Below are positions 20,931 through 32,080 of a stretch of 64,000 nt of DNA, in pieces (within the stretch, counting starts at the first letter, position 1; each line of letters starts with the position of its first letter). A model generated the notes under the pieces. That model made no database searches. It was not told the origin of the DNA and saw nothing but the letters and a program-made list of their open reading frames with translations. Both the position numbers and the translations under genes were made by a program. Source of the stretch: Prostheceraeus crozeri (taxonomy: Eukaryota > Platyhelminthes > Polycladida > Euryleptidae). Location: positions 136,501 through 200,500 of the forward strand of contig CAJQUW010010372.1 of NCBI GenBank assembly GCA_907163375.1, given 5' to 3'.

Positions 20931-21075
20931 GCGAGAATAAGAACTCGTAGTTTGTAGATAATCATAGGCTCTTTCCAAATATCACTTCGAAATCTACATT
21001 CTTCTGGACCCTCCTGTGTAAAATCAATAAATAAGTAACCGTGTGGTTTTTCAGTTGCTGCTTGAAAAATTTCAA

Positions 21076-21567
21076 TTAAGGCTTTTGAACCTCTTGGCGC
21101 AACTTAGTGCAACTTGCTAAAATTTCAAATTGACTTCTATCTCGTGGATTCTTAAAAATAGCGTAATACTGCGTATTCAGGTTTCGTGTGCGGGCTTCTT
21201 TTCCATCAGGAAACAAATTTTGCGTGATATAGATTATAAAACATATTTTGTGATGTGCTGCTTGAGTGAGCATATCTGCAACATCTTTAGAATTCTTGCT
21301 TTCTTTTAATAGATCATCCAATACAACGACATCATTGGACTGAATCTTATCCACTGGAATAATTTCTTCATTTCGAATAAAGTTACGACGTTGTAATTCC
21401 TGAAAGAGTGACGGTTGATAAATTCCATAACACCAAATAACTTGATTGATAGGTTCCTTAAACAATTATTTTCTTTTGTCTAGCAAATTCAGAGTGAAAA
21501 CAGTTTTACCTGCATGGGATGGACCTGATACAGTCAGAACTTTATCACATTGAAGTCTGAAATCCAT
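21076..21567 (-). pseudogene. ATP: Packaging ATPase (FtsK/HerA, A32-like) of Polinton 1
   Basis: From an ATG at 21567 the frame shows a Walker A GPSHAGKT. A TAA at 21466 interrupts it. The same frame then resumes with a Walker B VVVLDDLL and a sensor-like ITQNLF. A YAIFKNPRDRSQFEIL segment near the C-terminus is characteristic of Polinton packaging ATPases. The enzyme pumps the genome into the procapsid. The single nonsense codon is the main lesion. Confidence 0.85.
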
Positions 21568-21598
21568 TTTAATACTTTGGGGTTCAATATTTGCGTAA

Positions 21599-21988
21599 TT
21601 AAAACTTAGGATTAAAGATCCTACCCAATAGGTCACCTACTACAGGAGCTAACAGCAGAAGTAACACTGAAAGGAAACCGCCCTTTTGTGGTAGAGTTTT
21701 CCTCTTTCTTTGAAGGGTAACTTGAGGATTGGAGATGAATCGCACTTTTGTAGTATGTCGCTTAAGTAACTTTCATTGTTGTGGTGATAATTTCTTTGTC
21801 TTCAAACTTCTCACATGAGAAACAATTTCTCGAATAAATTTATCGTTAGCATGTCGTATACCATTATATCGCTGATTTCCTTTCATTCGTTGAAGAGCTC
21901 GAATGGCCTCAGAAAATTTTGAAGACTTTCGACTTTTGCGTTTCGCCATTTTTCTCTTAACCATTGTTACGACTTGATTTTTCCACAT
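21599..21988 (-). pseudogene. Basic protein with hydrophobic C-terminus (pX/Mu-like)
   Basis: It starts MWKNQ at 21988 and is rich in Lys and Arg (KRKMAKRKSRKSSK). A HANDKFIREIVSHVRSL segment follows, then an in-frame TGA at about 21773. The same frame continues through QRKRKTLPQKGGFLS to a hydrophobic LLLLLAPVVGDLLG end. A basic body with a Lys/Arg-GGFL-hydrophobic tail is a recurring Polinton virion protein often likened to adenovirus pX. The Polinton 2 gene at 55371-55860 carries a comparable GGILPLIPLIIGG segment. Confidence 0.6.
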
Positions 21989-22007
21989 TTACATAGGTGC
22001 TCTAACT

Positions 22008-22735
22008 TTAATGACAGAAGTGACACTCAAAATGAGCTATATCACAGTGACTGCATTGACAAACTTAAATACAGTATCGCATGAAACAGCGCTGGCAGAA
22101 AGTATGCTTACATCTCTTAAAGATGCGTTCTTCACTTCCATCCTTTCGCTTACATATATCGTACATATATTCACTCTTACTGACAACTTCTAAAGCAAGT
22201 CTTTTTGAAGACATGAAATTGCTAGCCTTTTCTAAATAATAGACACATGTGCAGAAGGAATATACTTCGAGAACAAGCAGACATAACTCGAAAACCAATT
22301 GTGCTACTATCAAGTACCATTGCATCTTTAAGTTTCTTTTATACAATGTTGAATGTGAATATGTGAAATCGCTTCAATCACTAGACTGCTACCATGATGG
22401 TTAAATGCATCAAGACGTTGAGCAATTTTTCCCATGTCTTTCAAAAAATTCTTCGGGATTATCTACAACTTCCATTGAATAGGAAGAAAAGTGGAAGAAA
22501 CGATCTTCTACCTCTTCTTTCCCAAAATGGCTGAAATGAATTACAATCGCGCAATTACACTTCTATCAGAAAACGCATCCATTAACTTCAAAAATATAGT
22601 GCTAGTATCACCAATAACTGATTTGATGTTGATCTCATCTTTATGAAAAGCTACTGCATAATCTTGAATAGTTCCCTTTAAGCTTTGTCTATGAAAACTT
22701 AATGTTCCACAATCATTTGAAAAAGACATTATCAT
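22008..22735 (-). pseudogene. Unrecognised protein with C-terminal RING-like Cys/His motif
   Basis: It starts at 22735 (MIMSFSNDCG). Three frames are needed to reach the end at 22008. The first holds TIQDYAVAFHKDEINIK and a later FHFSSYSMEVVDNPEEFF segment. The last holds CKHTFCQRC followed, after a stop, by CSHC and C..C pairs, as in RING fingers (CxHxxCxxC). A ubiquitin ligase or zinc adaptor role is possible. It lies in the minus-strand block between the basic protein and the gene at 22816. Confidence 0.4.
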
Positions 22736-22815
22736 CCTTCATCTATCCCACCCGTTGCATCAAAATAACAAATCTCTTCATGAAGCATTTATTAAACGAC
22801 TTTAACAAGCATGCA

Positions 22816-23345
22816 TTACAAATTTTGGGTTTGAAGCAGATAAAATAGATACAGTCGGTAGCTATCATATAAAGAGCAATGATGACCAAACATTACTTTG
22901 GCAGTGTTGAGATATGGAGGAAAAAAGCTTTGATTATGAATGTAGCGACTATAACGAACATTTAAAATAGGAACACTCAATTCCTTAAAACGTTTAGTGA
23001 CTTCATGGTAGTGTTGATTGACTCTACTATCCCAAGGTGGAAGTAGAATATCATTGATGATTAGATTTGGAAATAGTTTCTTCTCCTTAGTAGGATCATT
23101 GCAAAAGATACATACAACATTAAAAGCTACTAACCATCTTTTAAAGTCAATAAGAAGAGCACATTCATTAGAAAAACCATAGTCTTGGAAGTATTGCTGA
23201 TGAAGTCCATGGATGTTTTCTCGCCCAGCTATCAGCGTTGGGATCACACTTGGCATGTTGATGGTAGACACTAACAAGTTGACACTAACCAATTGTCCAT
23301 AGCAATAGCACTGAGCTCCTGTACAGGTTCACCCTCACCATCCAT
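22816..23345 (-). pseudogene. Unrecognised Polinton 1 protein, about 170 aa
   Basis: It starts at an ATG at 23345. A short imperfect tandem duplication (TTAGTGTC...TTAGTGTC near 23275) shifts the frame once. The remainder is open to 22816. It contains ECALLIDFKRWLVAFNVVC, a KEKKLFPNLIINDILLPPWD segment and an FGHHCSLYDSYRLYLFYL end. The last part has His, Cys and Asp, but the spacing does not match the adenovirus-type protease seen in Polinton 2. I do not assign a function. Confidence 0.45.
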
Positions 23346-23406
23346 AAAAATGATGATAGATGACTAAAAAGGAAATAACAAATTTTTACTCATCTGATGA
23401 AGAGTC

Positions 23407-24292
23407 CTATAACATATTACAAAATGATGAAGTACATCGATGCTGTTCACGACAAAATACACAAATAACATAATGGCAGCGAAGAAGTAAAATGTATCTG
23501 ATAAGTCCACGTCTACGACACTCAAAGCACATAAGCGCATTGCCATAAGGTAGAGATAGGTAAGGACTAGCGATTCTCCTTTGTTTTGCGTTTAGCGGAA
23601 TCATTCTTCTCTGACTTACGCTTCGTACCGCTCTCGTTGAGGATTTGATAAATAATGTTATTAACATCTGGCTGCTTCGGTATATATAGGATGGATTGAG
23701 TATGCATTGCTATAGAGGCCAATTTATTATCCTTGTGATAGCCATAATATAGTCCGCTTATTGTCCGCTTGTTCATCTCCTTCCTTTTATATAGTATGAG
23801 CACAAATGCGATAGTGGTAAAGAAAGCTTTTTACCATCCCATATCTTTCTATATGGAGTATCATTGTCGTTTCTCGCCTTCCATTCCTTGCTAATGGGAG
23901 TAGGGATGTCCATATTTAATGTTGCAAACTCTTCAATAATATCGAGTTGGCGACGAATGTATGGATTCACAGGAATGACTACGTAGTCCCCATACTGATT
24001 GTTCAATAGCTTCACTTCAGTGGAAGGAAGCATTCCCGTTTGCAATACTATGCTATGATCGTAATATCGCATGGCTTGTCTAAATTTACGCTGTAGTGGG
24101 GTAGGATTATGTACCTTTGTTGTCTCTTCTACTGGCCTCAATATAAGACGATCTGATTGTAGAGATCCTTGTAACGTCTGAACACTATCTTTTCCTGTAA
24201 ATGTAGTAGATGTAGTAGATGCCTGAAAATAAAAGAGATGCTATTTAGTTAACACTCAAAGAAGGAGAGGAAGGAAGGTTCCGACTTACCAC
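23407..24292 (-). pseudogene. Spliced protein with C-terminal RING-type finger
   Basis: A short exon ends at 24290; its last codon is GTG where an ATG is expected. It is followed by an intron (24289-24223, GTAAGT...TTTCAG) and an exon starting GCATCTACT. The same arrangement opens polymerase B (ATG|GTAAGT...CAG|GCATCTACT), so the start codon has probably mutated. The protein has a Ser/Thr-rich start and a PLQRKFRQAMRYYDHSIVL region. It ends with ALMCFECRRRGLI plus LLRCHYVICVFCREQHRC, a RING-like Cys/His pattern. Frameshifts lie near 23790 and 23600. It is likely the first gene of the leftward transcript from the right terminus. Confidence 0.5.
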
Positions 24293-24379
24293 TTCAGATG
24301 GATAATATAATGGGAATGTAGAGGGAGAACGTGCGTCCGACACCTGTGCGACACAAAGGTATAATGATTGTCACTCTGA

Positions 24380-24445
24380 AAACCTCATTATTTATAGAGA
24401 AATGCTGGATTCTCATTGGATGTGCTCCTCATTGGCCAATGACAT
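24380..24445 (-). promoter_or_regulatory. Right-terminal promoter of Polinton 1
   Basis: On the minus strand, two CCAAT boxes (near 24436 and 24416) precede CTATAAATA (TATA at 24390-24396), about 100 bp before the splice donor at 24289. Confidence 0.55.
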
Positions 24446-24465
24446 CAAGTTGATTCCAAATCTGG

Positions 24466-24703
24466 TCTCAGTTTTCTCGTCCGATGCTTCGTTCGCCCGC
24501 TGGAGTCCTAAACACAAAACTCAACCTCTGACGGCTCTCTAACATGACCAAAAGTCTCAATGTCACTCTCAAGCCTCGGCAATGGAAGATAGGGACAAAC
24601 TGTGCTTTCCAATGAATTTGTGGCACTCTTAGCTTTCAAACGAGCTATTGCACGACTCTCCACCATTTCTAGAACCAAAGTTTGAAGATCGCTGCCGAAG
24701 GGG
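24466..24703 (-). repeat. Right inverted repeat of Polinton 1
   Basis: The reverse complement matches 4299-4545. On the minus strand it is part of an open 90-codon frame (24780-24508) that includes ESRAIARLKAKSATN and FGHVREPSEVEFCV. The corresponding left copy has a stop. The frame belongs to no family I recognise. Confidence 0.8.
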
Positions 24704-25069
24704 GGGTCGAAGTTCTTCGTTGTTTGGCCTACGACTTTGGAAACAAGTCTACTAGACCCAACATTGGCCAAAAAGTCCAAATCCGCCGTCCATTTTCACG
24801 TACGAGGCTTCCTTTCGCCGCTACAGCCAGTTTTTCACTCAAAAACACACCTAAACCACACCTACACCCAAGAAACACAACATGTCGACCCAGAATTTCA
24901 TCAGGAAACCAAATCTAAACACAAAATAAACCTACAACTATCCCTACACATCAAAAACAAAGACCGCCGCCCAAGAACAATCACGACGGTCGACCAAGAC
25001 ACACCCGGCCGGTCGACCCAGAACCACACCAACCCAACTCGCGCTCCAGAGGGGGGACGCTGTGCGCAG
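24704..25069. other. Unassigned GC-richer stretch between Polinton 1 and RTE
   Basis: It contains two GGTCGACC-type sites and no recognisable gene. It may be the outer part of the right TIR, with no counterpart left at the other end. Confidence 0.35.
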
Positions 25070-25860
25070 GTGGGAGGATTCCTTACTACTGGCGACCCCG
25101 TTAATGCGAAGTTTATTAAATTCGCTTTGGTCTGTTGTCAGGTATTCCGCTTTCGTAGTGTTGATCCTCAAACCAAGCTAGTCGGTCGTTCCACGCTTGA
25201 ACCAGCTGTTAAAGATTCATCCTACCCACGGATGCTACCATGACGTCGGCCGCGAAAAGGAGCGTTCAAGGACTGGCCGTTGAAGATCCCGGGTGACGGC
25301 GTCCATGTCAAGGATAAACAGTAGCGGGGAAAGACCGATCTCTGATGAACACCTACGGTGATGCGAAAATCTCTCGATGTTCCGGCGGCGACTTGTACAC
25401 GACTTCTTGGACATCCATGCAGAAGCTTCACCAATGTGATCAGCTCTTCTGGGACCTCGTGACAGCGCAGTGCGCATCAGATGACTTCGTGTGGCACTCG
25501 ATCAAATGCCGTCTCTAGGGTCGAGGAATGCGACATGGAGTGGCTTCTGCCTCTTTCTGTGCTTTTCAAAGAGCATCCTCGCAGCATGGATGGCGTCCGT
25601 CGTCCCACAATTCTTCACAAATGCGGCATGATTGACGCTGACGTGAATGATGTCACGAATTCGGCTTTGGAAGACACGATTGGAAGACTTCATACGTGAC
25701 AAAGGAGTCGTATCGGCCTATAATTGTAGCAGTCGGCTGGGCTGCCCTTCCGCTTGCAGATTGGTGCTTCCAGTCGGAAGGGGTGCTCTTTTCTGTGACG
25801 ATGAGGTTGAAGAACTGTGTCAACTAGCTAGCGACATTCCGACGTGATTTCCACAAGTCC
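25070..25860 (-). mobile_element. RTE-type LINE, 3' part (reverse transcriptase)
   Basis: On the minus strand the pieces read KNCGTTDAIHAARMLFEKHR, VKLLHGCPRSRVQVAAGTS, SPLLFILDMDAVTRDLQRP and NTTKAEYLTTDQSEF. These are standard RTE reverse-transcriptase segments around motif A to the thumb, broken by frameshifts. It is directly continuous in frame with the fragment at 30136-31440 once the hAT at 25869-30127 and one copy of its target duplication are set aside. Confidence 0.8.
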
Positions 25861-26027
25861 GCTGCCAGCAGGGTGTCCGCGCAAATTTGAATGAAAATTT
25901 CCATGTGTTTTTCAGGATTTCCAGGGCAAAATTCATTTTCCTGGTTTTCCAGGGAAATCTACCAAAAATCAAGGGTCAAATTTGAAGGAAGATGTTCAGA
26001 CTTTCTGCAAGGAAATTTTACTCAAAT

Positions 26028-29000
26028 GACTTACTTACTTGACTTAAGTCCTGACTGACGGCGTGTCAGGTTGGGTCCCACATTGAACGTCTGAATGATA
26101 TCCATCTTTCACGATGTCTTGCTTGATGCAGCATTTCTTCTGCTATGACATGGCTGTTGGCTGATCGAAACTGCTGCCACCAGTTGATTCGAGGGCGGCC
26201 CCTTGGCCGTGTCCCATGCACTCTCCCGTGCAACATCATCTTGGGACATCTCTTCTCATACATTCTCTCCACATGGCCGAACCATCTTCGTTGTTGGTCT
26301 TCGATCACATTCAATATACTTCTCCATCCTACCGCCATTTCTCTCAATCGCATGTTTGGTACTCTGTCTTGCCATCGGATGTTCAGCATTCGTCGTAGGC
26401 AGTTCATCTCGAATGCTTCAGCTTTCTCTTTCTTTGCTCTTCAGGATCCAGCTTTCCGATCCGTTAATCGCTGTTGGAATCACTATGGCGGTTAGAAGTC
26501 GGAACTTTAGTTGCAGTGGTATGCGGCGGCTTTTCCACAGTTTGCTGAGTTTGCCCAGTGCCACGTACCCCATGCTCACTCTCTTTCTCACACAGCTTTC
26601 CAAGTGTCTCTATTTTGTGAAAAGAGGACAACAAGGTATTTGAAGGTGTCAACCTGCTCCACCAGATCAGCGCCCAATGATATGCGGATTTTCTCCTCTC
26701 TCCTGCTGAACACGATCGCTTTCGTTTTTGTTACACTAATTTTCAGCTTGTACTTAGAGCAGGTTCGGTAGATGCTATCCGTCATTGCTTGAAGTTGCTC
26801 ACAGGAATCGGCAACAAGGACTATGTCATCTGCATATCTGAAGTTATTTATGCACTGTCCAGCAATGAAAATACCGTCCTCTTCGTGTTCTTTTAAGCTC
26901 TCTTTCATCACATATTCCAAAAAGATGTTAAAGAGATGCGGTGAGAGGGGGCATCCTTGCAAAATTCCTCTTCTCGTTGGAAAAACGTCCGTGGATATCT
27001 TCCCCTTTCTGACTGTCGCTAGTGTCTGGTTGTTCAGCATTCGGATGACTTCAATGATGTCTCTGTCAAAGCCGTACCATTCTAGTATAGACTCCATCGC
27101 TGGTCTCCAAACAGAATCGAAGGCCTTCTCAAAATCAGTGAACAGGCAGAACACGTCTCTGTCCATCTCCCACATTCTCTCAGTCAATTGTGAGAAAATA
27201 TTTGGTCCGTCGTGCCTCTACCGGCTCTAAAACCAGCCTGTTCTTCATCGGGAATCGTCTCCTCCTTTGCTTCAATTCTCTTCTGTAGAATTTTCGCCAT
27301 AACTTTGTAAGAATCAGATAGGAGACTTATTGGCCTATAGTTGTTACGTTCTGTCACGTCGCCTTTTTTGAACAATGGCACTATTTCTGCAGCGGTCCAA
27401 TCAGTGGCCAATGAGCCCCTTTGTAGCGCATCATTGTACAATCTTAACAGCCACTTCTCAACAGGCTCTCCTCCCGTTTGAAGCATCTCCACTGTTACCG
27501 CATCCTTCCCTGGGGCTTTGTTTGTTGACATCTGTTGAATGCTTTTTCTTACTTCATCAGCTATAATAGGTGGTGTACTTTCTTCATTTAATACTCTCCT
27601 GAACTGTGGGAAGATGTCCAAACAGAAATCTTCGTCGTACTCTCCATAGATCTTAGTGAAGTGTTCTCTCCATGCCTGTGATACGCTTTCTTCGTCAGCT
27701 ACTTTTTCACCTTGGTTGTTTTCTATCACCATGGAATTGTTATTTCGAGTGTTCGATAACTCCTTCACAGTTCTAAACAAGGTGCGAGAGCTACCGTGAC
27801 GAAAATTAGCTTCACAGCTACGACACTTCTCCTCAATCCATCTGTTCTCTGCTCTTTTGCACTCCCTTTTCACTTCACTACACGCCCTTCTGTATTATTC
27901 CTTGTTGTCGTCTGTTGGGCATCTGTTTTTCCTTCTTTTTGCCTCTTCTTCTATCACAACTATTGAGTACTTCCTCCGTCATCCATGGCTGTCACATGTG
28001 TCTCCTATGACCGAGGACTTCCTCTGAGGTTTTAACCAGGATTTCTTTTCCTTGGCTCTCGAGTTCTTCTACACTGAGGTTCTGCTCTTGAATCTGTTAA
28101 AATTTGCTTTCCAAACTCGTCTCGAAAGCTCGCTTCACGTTCGGGTCACTAAGTTTGTCCGCGTTGAATCTCAAATTCCCTTTCCGTCAGTAGCTGCAGT
28201 TTTGAATTTTATCCTCACATTAGCGAGAATAAGCTCATGATCACTCCCAAAATCAGTACCTCTCCTCACCGTCACGTCGTTCATTGCCGATGCCCATATT
28301 TTCTTAGTTAGGACGTAATCGATGCAACTTCTATGCCTCCCATCTGGGTGATTCCAGGTGAATTTGTGCCTTTCTGTGTGTCTAAAGAAAGTATTCATCA
28401 CACAAAGACCTTTTTCTTTGCAGAAGTCCAACATCTTTTCTCCTCTCTCGTTGCGGTCTCCGATTCCAAAATTCCTCAAAACGTCCTCGTAGCCGCCCTT
28501 GTCTCTGCCAACTTTACTATTGAAGTCTCCGATTATGTACAGGAGATCCTTCGATTTAGTTCTGCTCACCTCTTCCGATAATGACTCATAGAAAAGCTCG
28601 ACTTCTTCATCTTCGTGGCTTGAGTCCAGAGCGTACACTTGAATGATTTTCGCATTCTTGTGCTGGCCCTTCAGAGTCACCGATATTATTCTTGGCGACA
28701 CCGGTCTGTGTTCCAGATAAGCCTTCTGGGCTTCCTTATTCAAGAGAATTGCGACACCTTCCCGATGTATACCATCATCACGACCAGATAAAAGCACTCT
28801 CACTCCATCCGATGTCAGCTCTCCCACGCCGATCCAGTGGGTTTCCGCTACTCCTAGGAGGTCCCATTTGTATCTATTGATCTCTCTAACTGCACAAGCC
28901 AGCTTTCCTGGTGCATACCAAGTACGAACATTAACTGTGGCTAGAGTCGTAACTCTTTTTGCGGATCACATAACATATTTTCCACCACGGGACTGTGGTC

Positions 29001-29566
29001 GACCCTGTGGCGCGTCGGTGGCCCCGTAAGCGGTAGCCATATCTTCATTCATCATATCAGACATTTTTATGAGGGTTACAAGGCTAAGTTAAGACAGCCG
29101 GTCGCCAATCCTCTGCTGAATCTCTATTATCGGTAGAGCCCTAACCTTTGCCATAAAGCAAGACCTACAAGGTAGCAGGTGGTTTGATAGGGAGGTTTTC
29201 CTTCCTCTGAAACCCAAAGCCTTATTGAGCTAAACAGTTCTAACTCACTGAGGCAGTGGAGCGTCTAGGACTGACCGTTTATACTCTGCTGAAGCAGATT
29301 ACTCACGGCTGACCTACATATCTATAGGTCATCTCCCATCCAACAGCTGGGAGACGGACTTGGGCGTCATGACCTAGGGTGTCAGGACGACCTAGAGTGC
29401 CAATGCCTGTTAGTTAGCCGAAGTACGGCCCTTCACCGCCGTTAACGAACCTGTTCGCCAAGGTAAGACCTGCCGGGAACTTAAGTTCCAGACGACATAG
29501 CTTCGTTACGACTCCGTGTTCACCCCTTCAACACTTTCACAGGTCACAGGATGGACTTAGAAGGGG
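26028..29566 (-). mobile_element. APE-type non-LTR retrotransposon (LINE), near full length
   Basis: It is flanked by the 10-bp duplication TTACTCAAAT (26018-26027 and 29567-29576). Transcription is leftward: a GC-richer 5' region (29566-28970), then endonuclease, reverse transcriptase and a C-terminal region. A 3' tail of AAGT-like repeats lies at 26030-26050. Two short direct-repeat boundaries inside a hAT give a clear insertion order. Confidence 0.88.
26066..28960 (-). pseudogene. LINE ORF: endonuclease and reverse transcriptase, decayed
   Basis: The endonuclease part shows VRTWYAPGKLACAV, AETHWIGVGELTSDGV, LLYIIGDFNSKVGRD and DFGSDHELI, the APE-like active-site segments. The reverse transcriptase shows PGKDAVTVEMLQ, NYRPISLLSDSYKV, FTDFEKAFDSV, GCPLSPHLFN and the catalytic FRYADDIVL. 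The C-terminal segment RRMLNIRWQDRV, with a later RRWFGHVERM and RPRGRPRINWW, is common in such LINEs. Frame breaks lie near 28171-27900, 27187 and 26590-26400. The clade (RTE-X or related) is not certain. Confidence 0.85.
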
Positions 29567-30135
29567 TTACTCAAATACACGCGTCAAATTTAAAAGAAAA
29601 ATTCTGGGAAAAATCTACCCATAGTTCTGTGCTAAGGAGCTTGCACACCATAAAATTAGTATTACTGACGAAAAAAATTTGAAAGTTGGCGTGAAATTGG
29701 CTGGATTTTTAAGGCGCTGGTGATTCCAAATAAAAAATACCAATATATGCATCAGACGGCTACATTAAATTTCTAGAAAAAAATGAAAAGTTCAACAACT
29801 GTTCATAGTTAACCATACCATGCAGTTCGGTCTCATTCACGTTGTATACGTTATGATGGGAGACTCCAGTCACTGTAATATTCTAAAAACTAAAAAATTT
29901 ATGAGAATGAAGGTTATATTTGTAACAAATAAGTAGAGATATGAAAAATAAAATCTGGAAAAATTGAGAACACTTCAACCATAGAGTAAGCATGACTTCA
30001 ACAACTTGCAATTAGTGCTTTATCAAGTCTCATAATTTCCAGGAGTTTTCCAGGATTTCCAGGGTAAAATTCGTTTTCCAGGTGTTTTCCAGGTTTTCGA
30101 GGTTTTCCAGGGAGCGCGGACACCCTGGCTGCCAG

Positions 30136-31440
30136 GTCGTCCAGACCAGTCGCATTGCTTGTATTCATTCGCTTTAGAGCACAGTTAACTTCGTCAACTG
30201 TGATCTGCTGTACTGGGCCAAAGACGGGGCTGCTAATGGGATCTATCGGTGTGGAAACTCCTCTGTCGATATCTTCTCGAAGAATTAACTCCAGCGTTCG
30301 TTGGCCTTTTGACGATCTTGTTTTTATCATTCAATATGTCTCTTGCTCCCCTTCCCATGTGTCCAGCTTCTGGTAAAGATCCATGTATCTTGCGTGCTTG
30401 ACTTCTGTGACTGCCATATTAGCATTTAGGCGAGACTCAACGTATGTGGTAGAGGCGCCTCTTCTCGTGGACCTCCGATTTGCCGTTCTCTGTCATGAGC
30501 CATGTTTCTTTTTCAATCTTCCGTCTACCGGGCTTCGTCATGCCAAATGCTGTTCTTGCCGCTTCTCTTGTCGACTGCTTTATATTTCTCCATGCACTGC
30601 GACGGTCGCAAGAGGGGCAAGTGTATACGTCAGATGATCTCTGCTTCGTTTCCGCTTTCTCTTAGCTTCCATCATTTTATTATAAAGCGGCCATTTTTAT
30701 CACATATGCTCTCCTTCGGTGGCTCTATGCAGATCCTGCAGACCATAGGACGGTGCTGAGCTGCAATCGTCTCGTGCGGGATAACTACACTGGGAATGAT
30801 CAACTGGGGCACTGGGGTACTGGGACGATACATTGCCACTATAGTATGTGGCAAAGTGAGACGGCCGTTTGCTGAACCACATATTGCTGATGACGAGACT
30901 GAGAGTCAGTGAAATCAAGGATTCATTCTCCGTCTTCGCTACGGGCACCGTAACCGTGTTCTACGTGACAATGGTGACCATCGTTGTGCTGACCAACATG
31001 GCCGTTCAGGTCGCCTACGACGATGATGCTCTCATTTGGCGGCACTTCTGCTACATTTTCCTGAAGTAATGTGCAGAGCTTGCCCTTGATCCTGTCTGCG
31101 GTGCGTAGGCGCTGAAGAAGTTGAAACGTTTTTGTTGTGTAGCAACTGCGATCTGCATCAACCGATCGTCATATCGTTGAACTTCCGAAACTGCATCGCG
31201 AAACGCTCTGAAACTACGACAAGCGGGATTTAGATCCACTCCATCGGGTTTCTTGCACGGTGTATATCATGTTGATGCATCGCTGTTTCAAGGATGCAGC
31301 GAATTCGTAGGATCTGCCTGTCGGTGGGTCGATATTGAGCGTTACCACTTGTATATTTCTTCTGTTGGACTCGCTTACTTACGTTCCGACGTCATCTGTG
31401 CGTCGGGAACCTTTGCATACTTTTCGCACAGGCTGGGCCT
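30136..31440 (-). mobile_element. RTE-type LINE, 5' part (endonuclease to start of RT)
   Basis: On the minus strand it begins with a TLNI...TGRSYEFAASLKQRC region and VQETRWSGSKSR near 31250. Next come SEVQRYDDRLMQIAVATQQ, FSAYAPQTG and VVGDLNGHVG near 30990. It ends in the RT segment QITVDEVNCALKRMNTSNAT near 30190. This is the usual RTE layout. Frameshifts are frequent. It is the same copy as 25070-25860, split by the hAT insertion. Confidence 0.8.
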
Positions 31441-31559
31441 TGCGTGAACGCGCCGTTTGCGAAGGACGCTCTTGTATGACTACGAATTTCAGGGGAAGAC
31501 ATTATGAACCATAATAATGTTCTTCTTCTTCTGAGGTGAGATTCGGTTTACAATTTCGT

Positions 31560-32080
31560 CCGCGACCAGGAGATGATGCTGTGACACACACCCTTATCCC
31601 GGGACCATCTTCACATTCTACCCCATTTGAAGTCGTCTTTGCGAACCAAAACGTAGTCGATCATAGACTTATTGCAACCTGACGATAATGTAATCAACTT
31701 TCGGCGCACTTTCTGAAATGCGTTGCGAGCAACAAGGTCAACTGAATCAGCAAAATCCAGGATATTCAACCCTTTCTTATTACGAAACCCATAGCTGCAA
31801 CCACCGTATGCATCATCGTATTGCCTGTTGTCCAACATGGCCGCTCAGTTCTCCTCCAATCACGACGAAATCTCTTTGGGTGTAGTGCAGCTAACAGGAA
31901 TGTCAGCTGATTCAAAGAGGCTTCTTTTTCGACATCCGGTCTCCCTAATTGCGTCACACAGGCCGAAATGCAGTAGAAAAATCGACCCTTGAATAACCGA
32001 GTGGAATATTTGATCCCAGTACAAGGAAATCTCTAAGGATCTGAATCTCAGCATCGTTGGTTTGATAGGCAATGTTTGAA
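31560..32080 (-). mobile_element. Second RTE endonuclease fragment
   Basis: Pieces include KEASLNQLTFLLAALHPK, FVVIGGELSGHVG, YGFRNKKGLNILDFADS and SGCNKSMIDYVLVRKDD. These belong to the C-terminal half of an RTE endonuclease. Because the neighbouring copy begins again with an endonuclease N-terminus at about 31420, this is a separate, 3'-truncated or older copy. Confidence 0.7.

Larger units (their letters stand above)
4299..24703. mobile_element. Polinton/Maverick 1 (adintovirus-like), decayed, about 20.4 kb
   Basis: The element is bounded by inverted copies of about 240 bp (4299-4545 and 24466-24703). It contains polymerase B, a chromodomain integrase, a packaging ATPase, a double-jelly-roll major capsid protein and two minor-capsid-type genes, the diagnostic set for Polintons. 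Polymerase and small accessory genes are on +; structural and integration genes are on -. A target-site duplication was not found. The left outer boundary abuts a truncated hAT and the right one abuts unassigned GC-rich sequence, so the true outermost TIR may be eroded. No adenovirus-type protease was recognised, although one is expected. All large genes carry frameshifts or stops. Confidence 0.88.
25869..30127. mobile_element. hAT transposon inserted in the RTE element
   Basis: The left terminus is CAGGGTGTCCGCGC and the right terminus is its exact complement GCGCGGACACCCTG. Both are flanked by the 8-bp duplication GCTGCCAG (25861-25868 and 30128-30135). TTTTCCAGG motifs repeat just inside both ends (25912-25960 and 30035-30112). 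No transposase is seen, so the element is non-autonomous. Most of its length is a LINE that inserted later (26028-29566). Confidence 0.9.

Noticed and set aside
22816-23292. Adenovirus-type protease for Polinton 1
   Set aside because: His, Asp and Cys are present near the C-terminus, but not in the HW...FDS.G...CG..C order seen in Polinton 2.
4290-24710. A 6-bp target duplication for Polinton 1
   Set aside because: AGCG termini can be aligned, but the adjacent 6 bp (AATGGC and GCCGAA) do not match, so no duplication is claimed.
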